Below, piece by piece: positions 11,501 to 22,134 of a DNA stretch of 64,000 nt. Each line of letters starts with the position of its first letter. Position 1 is the stretch's first letter. This DNA is from Linum tenue (Eukaryota > Streptophyta > Magnoliopsida > Malpighiales > Linaceae), in contig CAMGYJ010000009.1 in the NCBI GenBank assembly GCA_946122785.1, forward strand, positions 9,640,937 through 9,704,936, given 5' to 3'. Both the position numbers and the translations under genes were made by a program. The notes beneath the pieces were generated by a model. It saw only the letters and a program-made list of their open reading frames with translations. It had not been told where the DNA came from and made no database searches.

Positions 11501-12110
11501 ACTCCTTGTCAGAACGGGGACAACGAAAGAGCATGACGAGCCACCAAATGAGTCACCCTATTATTGTTCCAACCAACAAAACGAATATTGAATGTAGGAT
11601 TCGAACGGAGGAAAGTCCTAATCTCAGCATGAATTGCACCACCAGTTGCATCACAGGCAGTGGCACAGCCTGTCGGGTTCAAGCATTTCTCAATGACAGT
11701 CTTGGCATCATCATTGAAAAGCACTCTAACCAATTGGCGCCGTTTACAATCCACCAAGCACGTAATGCCAGTGCTTCCACTACTGCCGGATCTGTGATGA
11801 ATGGGTAATGGTTTACCTGTAGCTACCTTCACAGCCTGATTAATGCGCCTTAGTAGCATTGATTAGTCAATTGGTTGCCGGCATCAGAGATTGTAAAAGC
11901 AGAAGCACCATGGGATCCTGCCTTAATTGCCCCATCAAAGTGACAAACATAATGAGATGGACAAGAAGCCTCAGTTATTCGAACAGGGAAGAGATGAATA
12001 ATGATGAGAAGAATTTGGAGCCGCAGAAGAAAGGCAAGTCGCATCAAATTGCTGAACTTGAAATAAACATTGTCCCGCCAAATTAGAAGGTTGCATTTGA
12101 TATTCTCAAA
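11500..12110 (-). pseudogene. RNase H-like (RVT_3) domain fragment on the minus strand
   Basis: Minus-strand frames contain a CHFDGAIKAGSHGASAF block (about 11890-11945), then VLFNDDAKTVIEKCLN and IRFVGWNNNRVTHLVARHAL (about 11520-11735). These match the start, middle and end of the RNase H-like domain that follows many plant LINE reverse transcriptases. The central part lies in a shifted frame with stops, so it is broken. It faces the LINE fragment on the + strand, so it is either a separate LINE remnant or an inverted piece of the same one. Confidence 0.65.
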
Positions 12111-12363
12111 ACAGTGGCCGCAGTGGTTCGAACGCGGGATCTCATTAATCAATAGTGCACGAGTTTCGCTGGCAAATGGGGAATAAACCCAAAAAATCCA
12201 TATCAGAGCAGCTAATCGACCTATCAGACAAAATGGCCAATAACCCAATAAGCCTATGAAAGCCCGATCGGATGTTTGTAGGGCATGGGTCGTCGGAGCG
12301 GAAACCGGATACACCCGGTCGCTTGCATCGGTCGGAGCCTCATAGTCAGCTGCTCCTCCGAGG

Positions 12364-14161
12364 TAGGGATGGCAATTACCCACCCATGAGTAATTTTACC
12401 CAAATCCAAATAAATCCATTTAGTATGGGTAGGGTTTGGATGAAGTGTATATGGGTTTGGGGGTTTGTAGATGGGTTTGGGTTAGGTATGGATATTGCTT
12501 TCATAATGTAAATGGGTATGGGTTGGATAGGGATATCCATTTACTTGAGGGTGTTTTAACTACACACACAAAAATTGGACCTATTTGTAAAACTTGAAAA
12601 GTTTAGGTACCAAAATGTAAGACCAAAAAAATTTAGGTACCAAAACGTCATTTTCCATCGATATTTTGAGGACTTATATGCAAAAAAAATTAAATTTAGG
12701 TACTAAATCTGCATATCTATTAAGTGTTAGCATCAACTTGACAATGGCTGAATCTCATACAACTTGGAGACCAAGTCAAGATTCAAATTTCAAAGATTCA
12801 CAGCTGGAAATATAGTGGCTGCCCAAACACGGTTAAGGCAAGTTCTCGAGCCAAAGGAAGAAAGAATTAGAAGTTACCATACATGATGATCTCAAGGGAA
12901 TTTGAATTCCCAACAGTTACATTGCAGCCTATAAAACGTGATTTGAAGGAAGAACAAACTAACCTTTCAAGAGATCAACAAGGCTAGCTAAGACAAAAGG
13001 GGATTTTGTGAGAGTAGCAAAGTTGATAGGAAAGGGGGTTTTTTCTCAAAGGGTTCGGGGAGAATTGCTTTGAGGGTCAGTGTTGGGGAAACACTGGTTT
13101 CGAGTTGCTGGGGAAGCAATTCGGGTTTGAGAAGAGAGTGTTTGATCAATCGGGTTGAGATTGATCAAAGGGTTCTCGGGTAGATAGCTTGTAACGACGA
13201 ACTTCAACGCAAAATCATAGTGAATCGTCGGAGATCACACAATCGTGATTCTCCGACCGTGGAATAGTCAGTATTGGGATCCTCATTCTCCCAATACTGG
13301 AAACCACGTAAAAATCGTGTGCTGGGTTTGTTTTCTGCTTTTCATTTTCAGTCTGTGTGTGTGTCACTGCTTGTTTCCTGTTACTGGTCTGACTCTGCAG
13401 GGAAACTCGGTTCTTGAGACACAGGGAAGGCGACGAGCCTGGACTGGGTAGAGGAACTCTCTTCACCTGGGTTTGGCCTACCTGAGTTTTCCATTGCCTG
13501 GGTTGTTTTTACTGATGTGTTCTTAATTCTGTTCCTCTGTTCTGCACACTAAAAGAAGCAGGGTAATCTTTGATCGAAGGAAACAGCAGGAGGGAATTTT
13601 GAGTTTGAATATAATACTCTGTCGTTTTTGGTTGGCCTATTAGAGACTGGTCGGGTTGATTTAATAAGTTGGGCTGGGGTACCGGGTCTGCTCAGCTCCC
13701 CCGCTGGGAGCGAGTATTTGGGCCTAGAAGCCCAGTCGTGCATTCTGTAGGCTTGTCATGTGTAGGATAGATTAATAGTGTTTGATTATTGTGTAGTGAT
13801 TAGGCAAAGGTCTTAGGTAAACAGATTCTCTAGGTTGATTAATCATTTAGGTTGTTCGTTAGTTTCAATTGGGAGAAACTTCATAATTGAGCTTACTTGT
13901 GGTCAAGTTTTTGAAAGACAGGTATAAAAATCTCGCACTCGACGCAATCAACATTAAGTTTAGGTACCAAATTGTAATTTGCCTTTGGGCATGGGTACAA
14001 ACCCAAATCCATGTGTTAAAAACCCAACCCAACCAAAATAAATGGGTATGGGTACAAATCCATTAAACTCTACCCATCTACCATTTATTTGGAATCCATA
14101 CCCAACCCAATTGGGTTGGATAGTAAAATAACCATGGGTATGGGCAAAATTGTCATCCCTA
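12364..14161. mobile_element. hAT-type element, 1.8 kb, with a nested solo LTR
   Basis: Termini TAGGGATGGCAATT and AATTGTCATCCCTA form the hAT-type inverted repeat. The flanking 8-mers CTCCGAGG (12356-12363) and CTCCTAGG (14162-14169) differ by one base. Subterminal regions are packed with ATGGGTA/TACCCAT repeats on both sides. Without the inserted LTR and its duplication the element would be about 560 bp, a non-autonomous hAT. No transposase sequence is present. Confidence 0.85.
12725..13953. repeat. Copia-type solo LTR inside the hAT element, 1229 bp
   Basis: Starts TGTTAGCATCA and ends GCAATCAACA (TG...CA, with TGTT/AACA ends). Both sides carry the 5-bp direct duplication TTAAG (12720-12724 and 13954-13958). 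There is no internal region, primer site or second LTR, so it is a solo LTR left by recombination. A TATA box (TATAAAA, 12930-12936) suggests that the + strand is the element's sense strand. Frames inside it are not genes. Confidence 0.85.
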
Positions 14162-14169
14162 CTCCTAGG

Positions 14170-14843
14170 TAATATTGGTGGCTTGATGGGGTAAAAATGG
14201 AAAACGAGATCCGGAAGTGAGATGGTCATCTCAATTGCGCGTTGATCTTCACACCATCACTCACGTGCCGCCACGTACGCAACAAACAAGCAATTCTACG
14301 ACAAAAGAATAGAAACAGTGATTAAATTGCATCTTAAGTCACTCAACTTTAGTATTTTTGCTGAGGAGGTCAGCCTACTCCAGTTCGTTATTGTGAAGAG
14401 TGCAGATTATGAAAACCTAATAACCAACTACTATTTGCTTAAACTACTTGTAAATCCTATATATTAGGTTGGAATTGGCTGAAGAGTGTAAAATCGTTGA
14501 TGACAGTTGATATTTGTAACAAATTTATCATAAATATATTATCGAATTTATTAGACAAATAATGGACGGTTCAAAATTAATAAATTATAACCTAATAAAT
14601 TCATCATAAATCCAAACATTTTTGTCCTAAAACTTCAATTTTCAAATCCAACCACACAAACGACCAGTTAGTTTTCCTTGCTTCTCAAGTTTTAAAGTTA
14701 ATGAAAGATAAATTTGAAATTTGTATGATTGAATTTTTTTCTAAATTGTTTGATTGTTAAATTAACTCGAAGGTGTTGCAATATTTTTATTTATTTAGGA
14801 TGACTCATAATGAAAGCTAGAGTTCCACTGCAAGTGAAAGAGG
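14170..14843. other. Unassigned sequence
   Basis: AT-rich; no gene, repeat or RNA recognised. Confidence 0.5.
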
Positions 14844-14852
14844 TTCAATCAT

Positions 14853-15910
14853 GGGATAGATTACGGTGATTACTACAAAAGTAGTAATCACCGTGGTGAC
14901 TAAAGGTAAATTGGGTATGAAAAATAAATTGTATTAATTAATTTTTTTAATAAATTACATTTTAGGTAGTTACAAGAATCTATTAATTACAATTCTCTCT
15001 CTTTCTCTCACTTTCATAATCTCTAACCAGATCCCCTTTCCTTATTTTTCTCAATCTTTTTGTAAAAAAAAAAATACGAAATCACTACCAATCCATTAGA
15101 CAACCACTAACCACTTTGAAAAATATCAATACCATTGCAAAAATAATTCTATACCATTACACTAAAACTACCAATATAAACAATCTACCAATATAAATCT
15201 ATACCATTTCACAAAAAATCAATACCATTGCAGATTTAATCAATACCAATACATACAAATTAATACCAATGCAACAAAAACAATACCAATGCAACAAAAT
15301 CAATACCAATGCGACAAAATCAATACCAATGCGAAAACATACTACCACTACGAAAAAAATCACTACCATTAAGAAAAACAAACTATATCATTTTATAAAA
15401 CAAAACAATGAACCCATACGGCAATACCAAAACAAAAAGTTATCAGATCTAGATTTTTATGTCTATGATGTATAGAGACTTAGAGAGATAGGGAGGGAAG
15501 GAGAGAGAGAGAGAGGTTGGACGGCCTACCAGGCTACCACCACGTTGTTGCTATCTTTGGAGGGGGGGAGGAGGGATGGGAGATCATGGATCATGCGAGA
15601 GAGGTGGGAGGGGAAGGAGCCCGGCCGGCGGTGGTGGGGGTTTTGGGAGAGAGGGCGGTGGAGGGTGTTCCGGGGAGGGAGGAGGGACGACGAGAGGGAG
15701 CTTGGTGGTAGGCGGCCGATTGCAGTAGGGTTAGGGTTTGGATATAATTTATAGAATAATCAAATGTGGTATATTTTTTATTTCCAAAATTATACTAATA
15801 TAATCTTCATCGTTAATCCAAAAATAGGATGAAAAAGAAATAATGAATGGTGTAGATTAAAGTAGCCACCGTAATTACTAAAAATTTAGTAACCACACTA
15901 ACTCATTCCG
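14853..15910. mobile_element. MULE-type element, 1058 bp, palindromic terminal repeats, 9-bp target duplication
   Basis: The 9-mer TTCAATCAT flanks both ends (14844-14852 and 15911-15919). The left end contains a perfect 13-bp hairpin with a 4-nt loop (arms CGGTGATTACTAC, 14864-14876, and its complement, 14881-14893). The right end carries a diverged inverted copy of this ~45-bp palindromic block (about 15862-15900). The interior is a pyrimidine-rich stretch, a tandem repeat (15214-15372) and a G-rich segment (15480-15740) that reads as a purine-rich leader, not as a gene. No transposase. Confidence 0.85.
15214..15372. repeat. Tandem repeat built on AATCAATACCAATGC
   Basis: About eight imperfect units of 18-21 bp with the core CAATACCAATGC. 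They lie within the MULE-type element. Similar 'ACCAT' words extend back to about 15120 in a more degenerate form. Confidence 0.8.
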
Positions 15911-15919
15911 TTCAATCAT

Positions 15920-17816
15920 TTGTAGGTTAAGTTTTGGTACTCATAAAATGTAGTATTCAACATGACTAAGAATTGGAGGCATTAATATAGACAGGTCCCT
16001 GCAGCTATTACTTTATGCTATGACATTCTTGAAGTTCATATATGGATTTAATATATCCATATAAGCAAATGAGTATATCACTTGATTTTAATGCATACGG
16101 GTTTTCTTGGTCGTAACAATTTTGATTTTTCATCCATTGTGTTCCTTTAGTGTCTTGCATTGCATGTTCCTTACTGTCTTGCGTGATTCCTATAGATATA
16201 AGTATCCAGATAACAAGTGAATAAATGTTTGGTATATTAATTAGTTCTCAGATTTGAATATCTTTAGTCGTTAATAACACCTAACTATAAAAATCAACCT
16301 CTAGAACACTTATAAAAAAAATATCCGAATAGCTAATATAGTCACTAAAGCCAACTTAAGGTGCTATGTGGTATATAAGTGAACTAGCATGGGCCTCGGC
16401 CAGTTGGTCAGAGGAAAGTGTGGTATGAAATTTGATAATGTAATGGGTTGTATAGCTTATTGTTGTATAGTTTTTTTTTTTTGGGAAACACGTGATAAAA
16501 ATAGTGAATTTTAGCAAGAAAGAGACATGAATATGCAACGAATCAAAAATCAACCTTATGAACCAAAATCAAGTACATGTTAGCTTGTGAAATAATATTG
16601 TTTCTGGTAATACCATGAGGTGGAGTAAGTTTTATAGAAACCGAATTCCAGAAAATCGAATAAAAATCGCCTATCCCGTCGATTTTGGGAAATGAGCATC
16701 TCACAATCGTTGCTAGCTTTTACTCGGCCTGTTGACCGATTAATTTGCTTTATAAAACTTTTATCTTGTCGTCATTGTGCTTTTTGGTTTTTGCCAGACC
16801 ATGATAAAATCTAAAGAAATCAAGAACGAACAACACTATTTGGGATAGGAACCACCATTCCTGTATCCCTAGAAAATGGTGGTAAACACGGACTCACCTA
16901 CCAAACTGGTTTGGATTGAGATTTTTATCGGGTATTAGGGAACCATGTGATTATAAATTAGACTTGATGAAAACGGGCCAAAACTTAAAATTCAGCCTGT
17001 TTGACCGACCCATGCCAAACTCTAATTATTTTTTACTTTTAAAATTTCTATTTAAAAATAAAAAATAGTGAAAGAAAAGAGATGATTGCAATTCTCCATT
17101 TTCACATCACTGATTCGGGAATAAAACCATAGAAATTCGAAAGAAAACTGAAAATGTTTAGGGTCGTTTTAATGTTAAAAATAACCAAATAGATCTTTTT
17201 GTTTATTTTTTTACTAACAAATACCAAACGATTCCCTATAAAATACACTATAATTTAATCATTATGATAAAAATTGGACTAATTGGGTTGGTCGAGATTG
17301 AACCATTGAATAAGTTTAAAATACATTATATTTTAGCCACTAAGATATACAATAATAACATAATATATATTATTCTAGAGAAGATAGCTTGTTTTAGAAT
17401 GACAAACTCATGATGTTCATTTGTTTTACTTGATGGCCAAATCCCGTGTAGGTCGGACCCATTCAACTCTTTTATTTTATGATTAGCGGTTGGCCCATTA
17501 GAAACCATGCATTACTTTATTGTTAAATTTTGTCTTTTTAGCAATAAAAAGGAGTATTGTTTTTGATTTTCATATATATTTTACCAACACGGAGAAATAA
17601 AAGGGCTTAAAGAAAAAAAATTGACACTCCTGGACCCGTTTAAATCCGCATGTGTACAGTAAGTTGGCCCGTTCCATAGAGGAAAGAAAAAAAATTGACA
17701 CTCCCTATTCTACCCTTCCTACAAACGCTTCTGGAGTAGGGAATTTGAAATGGGGGAAGAGTTTTTTCCTCCCCGCTATTATATGTTTTTAATTTAAAAA
17801 GATACAACAAATTTAC
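15920..17816. other. Unassigned AT-rich sequence
   Basis: About 1.9 kb without a credible coding region, RNA gene or complete element. A short stretch starting AAAAAAAATTGACACTCC occurs twice (about 17616 and 17690), and 17690-17790 resembles 19845-19915 in the same orientation. Confidence 0.5.
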
Positions 17817-17819
17817 TTA

Positions 17820-18692
17820 GGGGTCGTTTGGAAGTTGTGATTGTTAGAATTGTGATTGTTGAATACATGTATTGTGCACAATACAATGTTTGGAAGTGTC
17901 AAAGTGTAAAACAATGCATGCATTGTCTTAGGTAGGTCCCACCAACAATCACAAAAAATGATGCATTATACAATCTCAACTAAGGAGTCGTTTGGAAGTT
18001 GTGATTGTTAGAGTTGTGTTTGTTAAATACATGTATTATGCACAATACAATGTTTGGAAGTGTCAAGTTGTAAAACAATGCATGTATTGTTTTGTGTAGG
18101 TCCCACCAACAATCACAAAAAATAATGCATTATACAATCTCAACTAAAAGTTGAGATTGTTGTGATTGTTTCTTTTAGATTTGTGTCCACTTTTTCTTTC
18201 CATTTATATCCCCAATATTTTTTGTTTTATACTAGAAGGTGAGGGTAAATGTGACATTTCCCTATAAAGTAACTTTATGCAAATCAATACATAAATTAGA
18301 ATCTCAACAACCAAACAATGTATTGTCATAATTCATCTATTGTATCAATGCATATATTTATATTGTAGTGATTCATTACAATACAACGATTTAACATTCG
18401 CAACTTCCAAACGACCCCTAAAAGTTGAGATTGTTGTGATTGTTGGTTTTAAATTTGTGTCAACTTTTTCTTTCCATTTATATCCTTAATAGTTTTTGTC
18501 TTATTCTAAAAGTTAAGGGTAAATGTGACATTTCCCCATAAAGTAACTTTATGTAAATCAATACATAAAATAGAATCTCAACAACCAAACAATGTATTGT
18601 TAAAATACATCTATTGTATCAATACATGCATTTATATTATGGTGATTCATTACAATGCAACGATTTAACATTCGCAACTTCCAAACGACCCC
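17820..18692. mobile_element. Tourist-like (PIF/Harbinger) MITE, outer copy, interrupted by a copy of itself
   Basis: Terminal inverted repeats GGGGTCGTTTGGAAGTTG and its near complement CAACTTCCAAACGACCCC, flanked by the 3-bp duplication TTA (17817-17819 and 18693-18695). Removing the inner copy (17984-18418) and one TAA leaves exactly 435 bp, the same length as the inner copy. A TTA/TAA target and this terminal repeat are typical of Tourist-like MITEs. Confidence 0.9.
17984..18418. mobile_element. Tourist-like MITE, inner copy, 435 bp
   Basis: Starts GGAGTCGTTTGGAAG and ends CTTCCAAACGACCCC. It is flanked by TAA on both sides (17981-17983 and 18419-18421). The interrupted target reads CTCAAC-TAA-AAGTTGAG, the central palindrome that is intact in the inner copy itself. 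The same orientation and length as the outer copy show a self-insertion. Confidence 0.9.
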
Positions 18693-18728
18693 TTAGTGTG
18701 ATTGGTTATGATCCTTGTTTTTCTTTAA

Positions 18729-19772
18729 GGGGTCGTTTGGATGAGTCTTTTTTATGAGACAGTTTGAGCAAATTAACCCATGTGGATTGACAAAATGAAA
18801 AGGGAACAATTTGGGTTGGGGTAATTAAAATTGCACCATTATGGGGCAATTGAGAAGGGTAAAGTTCGTCGACGAAGAGGGAAGAGAGGACCTGGGTTTG
18901 CTGCTCGATTGGGCTTGGAATTTTGAATATTCGGAAATCAATTGGGAGTTCTGCATGTAATTGAGTTGTGGGTCAATCTGGATTCTTCCTATTTCTCGGT
19001 AGGTTTTTCATTCAATCAAAGCTTAATTAGGTTCAAATTTTGGATGCTCTGCTATTAGGGGTCGAGTTTTATTTGATTGAGGGGGAATAAGATTGCTTGA
19101 TTGGTAGCCTTCTCCCTGGGCTTGGGGTTGTTTTCCGTTTCTCTGTTTCTTTGGGGGATCTATGAGCACGGTTCTCATCAATTTTTCAATTATGCTTCAG
19201 ATTCCTTCTGCCTCCTATGGATATCAATACCTTGTTCCAACCACCACATCAATTTCAAGTTTCATAAATTCCGACGACGATGACAAGGAAAAGGCCTCTT
19301 CTTCCTACCTTGGCTTCTTTTCCCTTTCCGTTTTGATCTCTAATTGTCTCTGCGAAAATTTCAAAAGTGGCAGCGATTATGATTCGCTTTTCTGTTTTAA
19401 TTTTGTTTATTTGTTGGATTATGATTCCCTTTCAAAATTGTCCATTTTGTTTTGTGGGTATGATAGCAGAAACTGATTGCATGTGAGGGATATGGTGAAT
19501 CCGAGAGGATTTAAGTACAATTTTGTATGAAGAACTCGGCAGGAAAACCCAGAAACAGTGACGAAAACTTGCAGTAAACAAGACGAGAAACTTGCAGAAG
19601 ATAAGGGTACATTGGTATTTAACCAAATTGACTCACCAAAATTTCTCCATCTCGCAATCTATTCCAAATGACACATTCTTGGCAGATTTCCTCATCAGAT
19701 TGATTCATTTTCTAAAATGGATCTTTTGATCCAAATTGCCTCATTTTGGGAATGACCCATCCAAACGACCCC
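18729..19772. mobile_element. Larger Harbinger-type non-autonomous element, 1044 bp
   Basis: Ends GGGGTCGTTTGGATGAGTC and GACCCATCCAAACGACCCC, with TAA on both sides (18726-18728 and 19773-19775). The first 13 bases are shared with the neighbouring 435-bp MITE, so the same transposase family probably mobilised both. The interior (about 18860-19560) has more balanced composition. It includes a short frame from 19162 whose start looks like an N-terminal targeting segment, so it may be captured host sequence (inference). No transposase. Confidence 0.8.
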
Positions 19773-19775
19773 TAA

Positions 19776-20075
19776 AGTGGTCATGGTTGGAATCCCAGTA
19801 CGTGTCTTTTAAATGAATAAAAAAAGTAATTGTGAAGACCAAAATGTCCTTCCTACTTTCACTCTTGTTGCAGGAAATTTGAAATGGAGCAACAGTTTTC
19901 CCTTCCTGCTATTATATATTGTGTAGATAACTAAGTACCTAGCCAAAACATATTACATGATGCCCAGTTAATTGGAGGATGTGAATTTGTCTAAAACAAA
20001 AGAAGGATTTGCATTAGTAACACAGTTTATAGTGATTTTGAGGTGATCGGTTCCAATCATATATAATATATATAT
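19776..20075. other. Unassigned sequence with a degenerate direct repeat
   Basis: 19845-19915 resembles 17690-17790 in direct orientation (shared GAAATTTGAAATGG and CTATTATAT words). Otherwise nothing is recognised; it ends in an AT-rich (TA)n stretch at 20060-20075. Confidence 0.4.
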
Positions 20076-20415
20076 GGTTATGTCTTCGGTTCACTCACTT
20101 TTTTGGGAGCATTCAATGCACTCGCCTCAAAATCGTCATTCTAAGAAGGCGACTCGTGTGAAAACGATGTCGATCATCACGTGTGGTCTGATGAACAAGA
20201 AATACATGAATTTGTACAAAAACCATTCAAGATTTACTTCAATTTGAATGATTTAGGGTTTAGGAATTTAGGGTAGGGTTTACAATTTGAGATTTTGGGT
20301 TTGAATTAAAAATTGAAGGTTAACGAGTTATGATAATAGACTGATGAGTTGTGATTCTATAGTATATCATTATATTAGACTACTGCTAGCAATTAAAGCT
20401 CAAAATTTGATGTAT
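20076..20415. mobile_element. MITE of the (TA)n-associated family, right end missing
   Basis: Starts GGTTATGTCTTCGGTTCAC next to a TA tract and runs parallel to the elements at 52594-52999 and 53187-53600. It shares the CACTCACTTTTTTGGG segment, the 'CAAGATTTACTT.AATTTGAA' segment and the TTTAGGGTT-rich stretch. The matching right terminal repeat is not present. Confidence 0.7.
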
Positions 20416-21127
20416 ACCATACGGTATCTGATTCATTTTGAAGTGGTTTTTGAAATTTTTGCATAGAAGAAAAGAGTTCATCATGATCTATTGGATCTAC
20501 AAATTTCTGGGTGAACAAAATTCAGGACCAAAAAATACCACACAATACCACCCTGGTACGGGGTTGTATCTTATGGTACACAATGTTGAAAGTCGTAAAT
20601 GACAGTTAGTATACTCCTACTATCATGTATTCAACCATCCTACAGACTTGGTATGTTCATACCACCATAGTACGCTTTTCATAGCATATGATATGCTCTT
20701 ATTTCAATACCAGTCAATACCATATAGTATAGACTGGTAAAAAATGGCTGAACTTTTTTTGTTTCAAAAATATATCAAAGTGTATATCATTTTGAAGAGC
20801 ACAATTAATTTGATCTAACTGTGTAAGAAAATTTAGATTACGACTTAAAACGAGTGAGAAATCGTCCGTTATAGATTAATGGGGGAAAATTAAATGATTT
20901 TCAGGAAAGAGAAGTGGCGCTGATGTGGCGGATTCTGATTGGGTTATGCATAGTCATTGACAAAGTTATGCACCTGATCCGCTCCCAACTAGAAGCTTGG
21001 TCACCGTGAGGGACATAGGGTAACTTACCTGGAAGAAGTGCACAGCGTCGCTGACACAGTCACACTAACTGACCCTTAGGTGACCCATCATAAATCCCTC
21101 GCCCACCCCGCTAACGATAAGGGTGGG
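20416..21127. other. Unassigned sequence
   Basis: No gene or repeat recognised. 20540-20750 contains repeated 'ATACCA' and 'GGTA' words with weak self-complementarity. Confidence 0.4.
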
Positions 21128-21820
21128 AAACGGGACGGGATTGGGTATCCGTCCTGTTTGAAATAGGTACCCAATCCTATTTCAAGACCAAAGTTCATCT
21201 CATATCCCAATCCGAACGGATAACGGGTGTCCGTTAACCCGTACGGGATGGATAACGAGTACCCAAACTACCCGTTTATACCCGTTTTATATGAGAACAA
21301 TTACAAAATCACCTAGAACAACTCTCTCAAAGGGAATGGAAATGCCATGGAAGGCCATTTTGGTAGTAGAAAGTTCATGTTTGATTTCTACCAGGAATAT
21401 TGGCGTCCATTTGGCGAGCGGCTAGTTAAAAGGGAAGCTGAAGGTATGTTGGTTGATCGGCCATATCTTGCAGAAATAGAAAAGATTGTCAAAGCAGAAC
21501 AAGAAATAACTGGTAAAGGTTCATACATTGGACACCTAAGTATTATCCCGATGCCCAAGATATGAATGTTGGGAGTAACACACAGTTGCGCTAACTATTT
21601 TTTGGTGGTGTTGCAAACAGGTAATACGAGTACACAAACTACCAAACGGTTATTAACGGGTAACCCGCGAGTACCCGAAGTTGAGATTCATAATCTCAAA
21701 TTCCATCTCACAACAAATATAATAGGTATTTGGGTTTCATAACCCTAAATAAAAAGACGAATTTCAATATACCCAAAATCCCAAATACCCTTTTTCCATT
21801 ACCCACACTTCGCTAATCAA
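21128..21820. mobile_element. hAT-like element, probable, carrying a captured gene fragment
   Basis: The left end (TAAGGGTGGGAAACGGGACGG) and the dense CGGGTA/TACCCG words are typical of plant hAT elements of the 'GGGNGGNAAACGGG' type. GGGTAACCCGCGAGTACCCG words recur on the right (21655-21680). The right end is tentative: a CCCACACTT end near 21813 would give flanking 8-mers GCTAACGA and GCTAATCA (two mismatches). Between the two sides lies the DNA polymerase fragment. Confidence 0.5.
21347..21630 (+). pseudogene. Captured fragment of plant organellar DNA polymerase I-like gene
   Basis: The frame from 21347 reads FGSRKF, YWRPFGERLVK and EGMLVDRPYLAEIEKI. After a disturbed stretch and a frame change it resumes as YYPDAQDMNVGSNTQLR, a stop (21593-21595), then LFFGGVANR. 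This order matches the region before the polymerase core in the plant plastid/mitochondrial DNA polymerase I-like proteins (POLIA/POLIB family), from my knowledge of that family. No intron is visible and no other part of the gene is near. The fragment is broken, lies inside repeat sequence, and ends ~500 bp before the TMN gene start, so it is a transduplicated remnant and not a gene. Confidence 0.75.
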
Positions 21821-22134
21821 CGTTTTAGACGGGCGGGCGGCCCATCTCCATCCGCTTTTTCCCCTCTCATTTATTTACCAGCTTAACTTATAATAATCTG
21901 CCTTCCAAAAGACTCAAAATTCCCCTCTTCGCGTTTTCGTTACTAATAAAGCGAGCAACACAACAAACCTCACTCTCTCTCGCTCTTCGCTTTATCCTCT
22001 CCTCTCCCTCACTTCCCCGTCCCCATCTACGCTCTCTCTTCGATTCCAATCGCGATCTCTGCTGCGGCGGTGGTAGCGGTGGCGGACGGCGTCGGCATCG
22101 TTGCGCGTGCTTGTTTTCTGGCTGACCTGTTGTA

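Noticed and set aside
12110..12140. GGTTCGAACGC resembling a pol III B box
   Set aside because: No matching A box at a proper distance on either strand and no tRNA fold around it.
15214..15372. Regular repeats resembling a CRISPR array
   Set aside because: Units are contiguous imperfect tandem repeats without spacers, in plant DNA inside a transposon.
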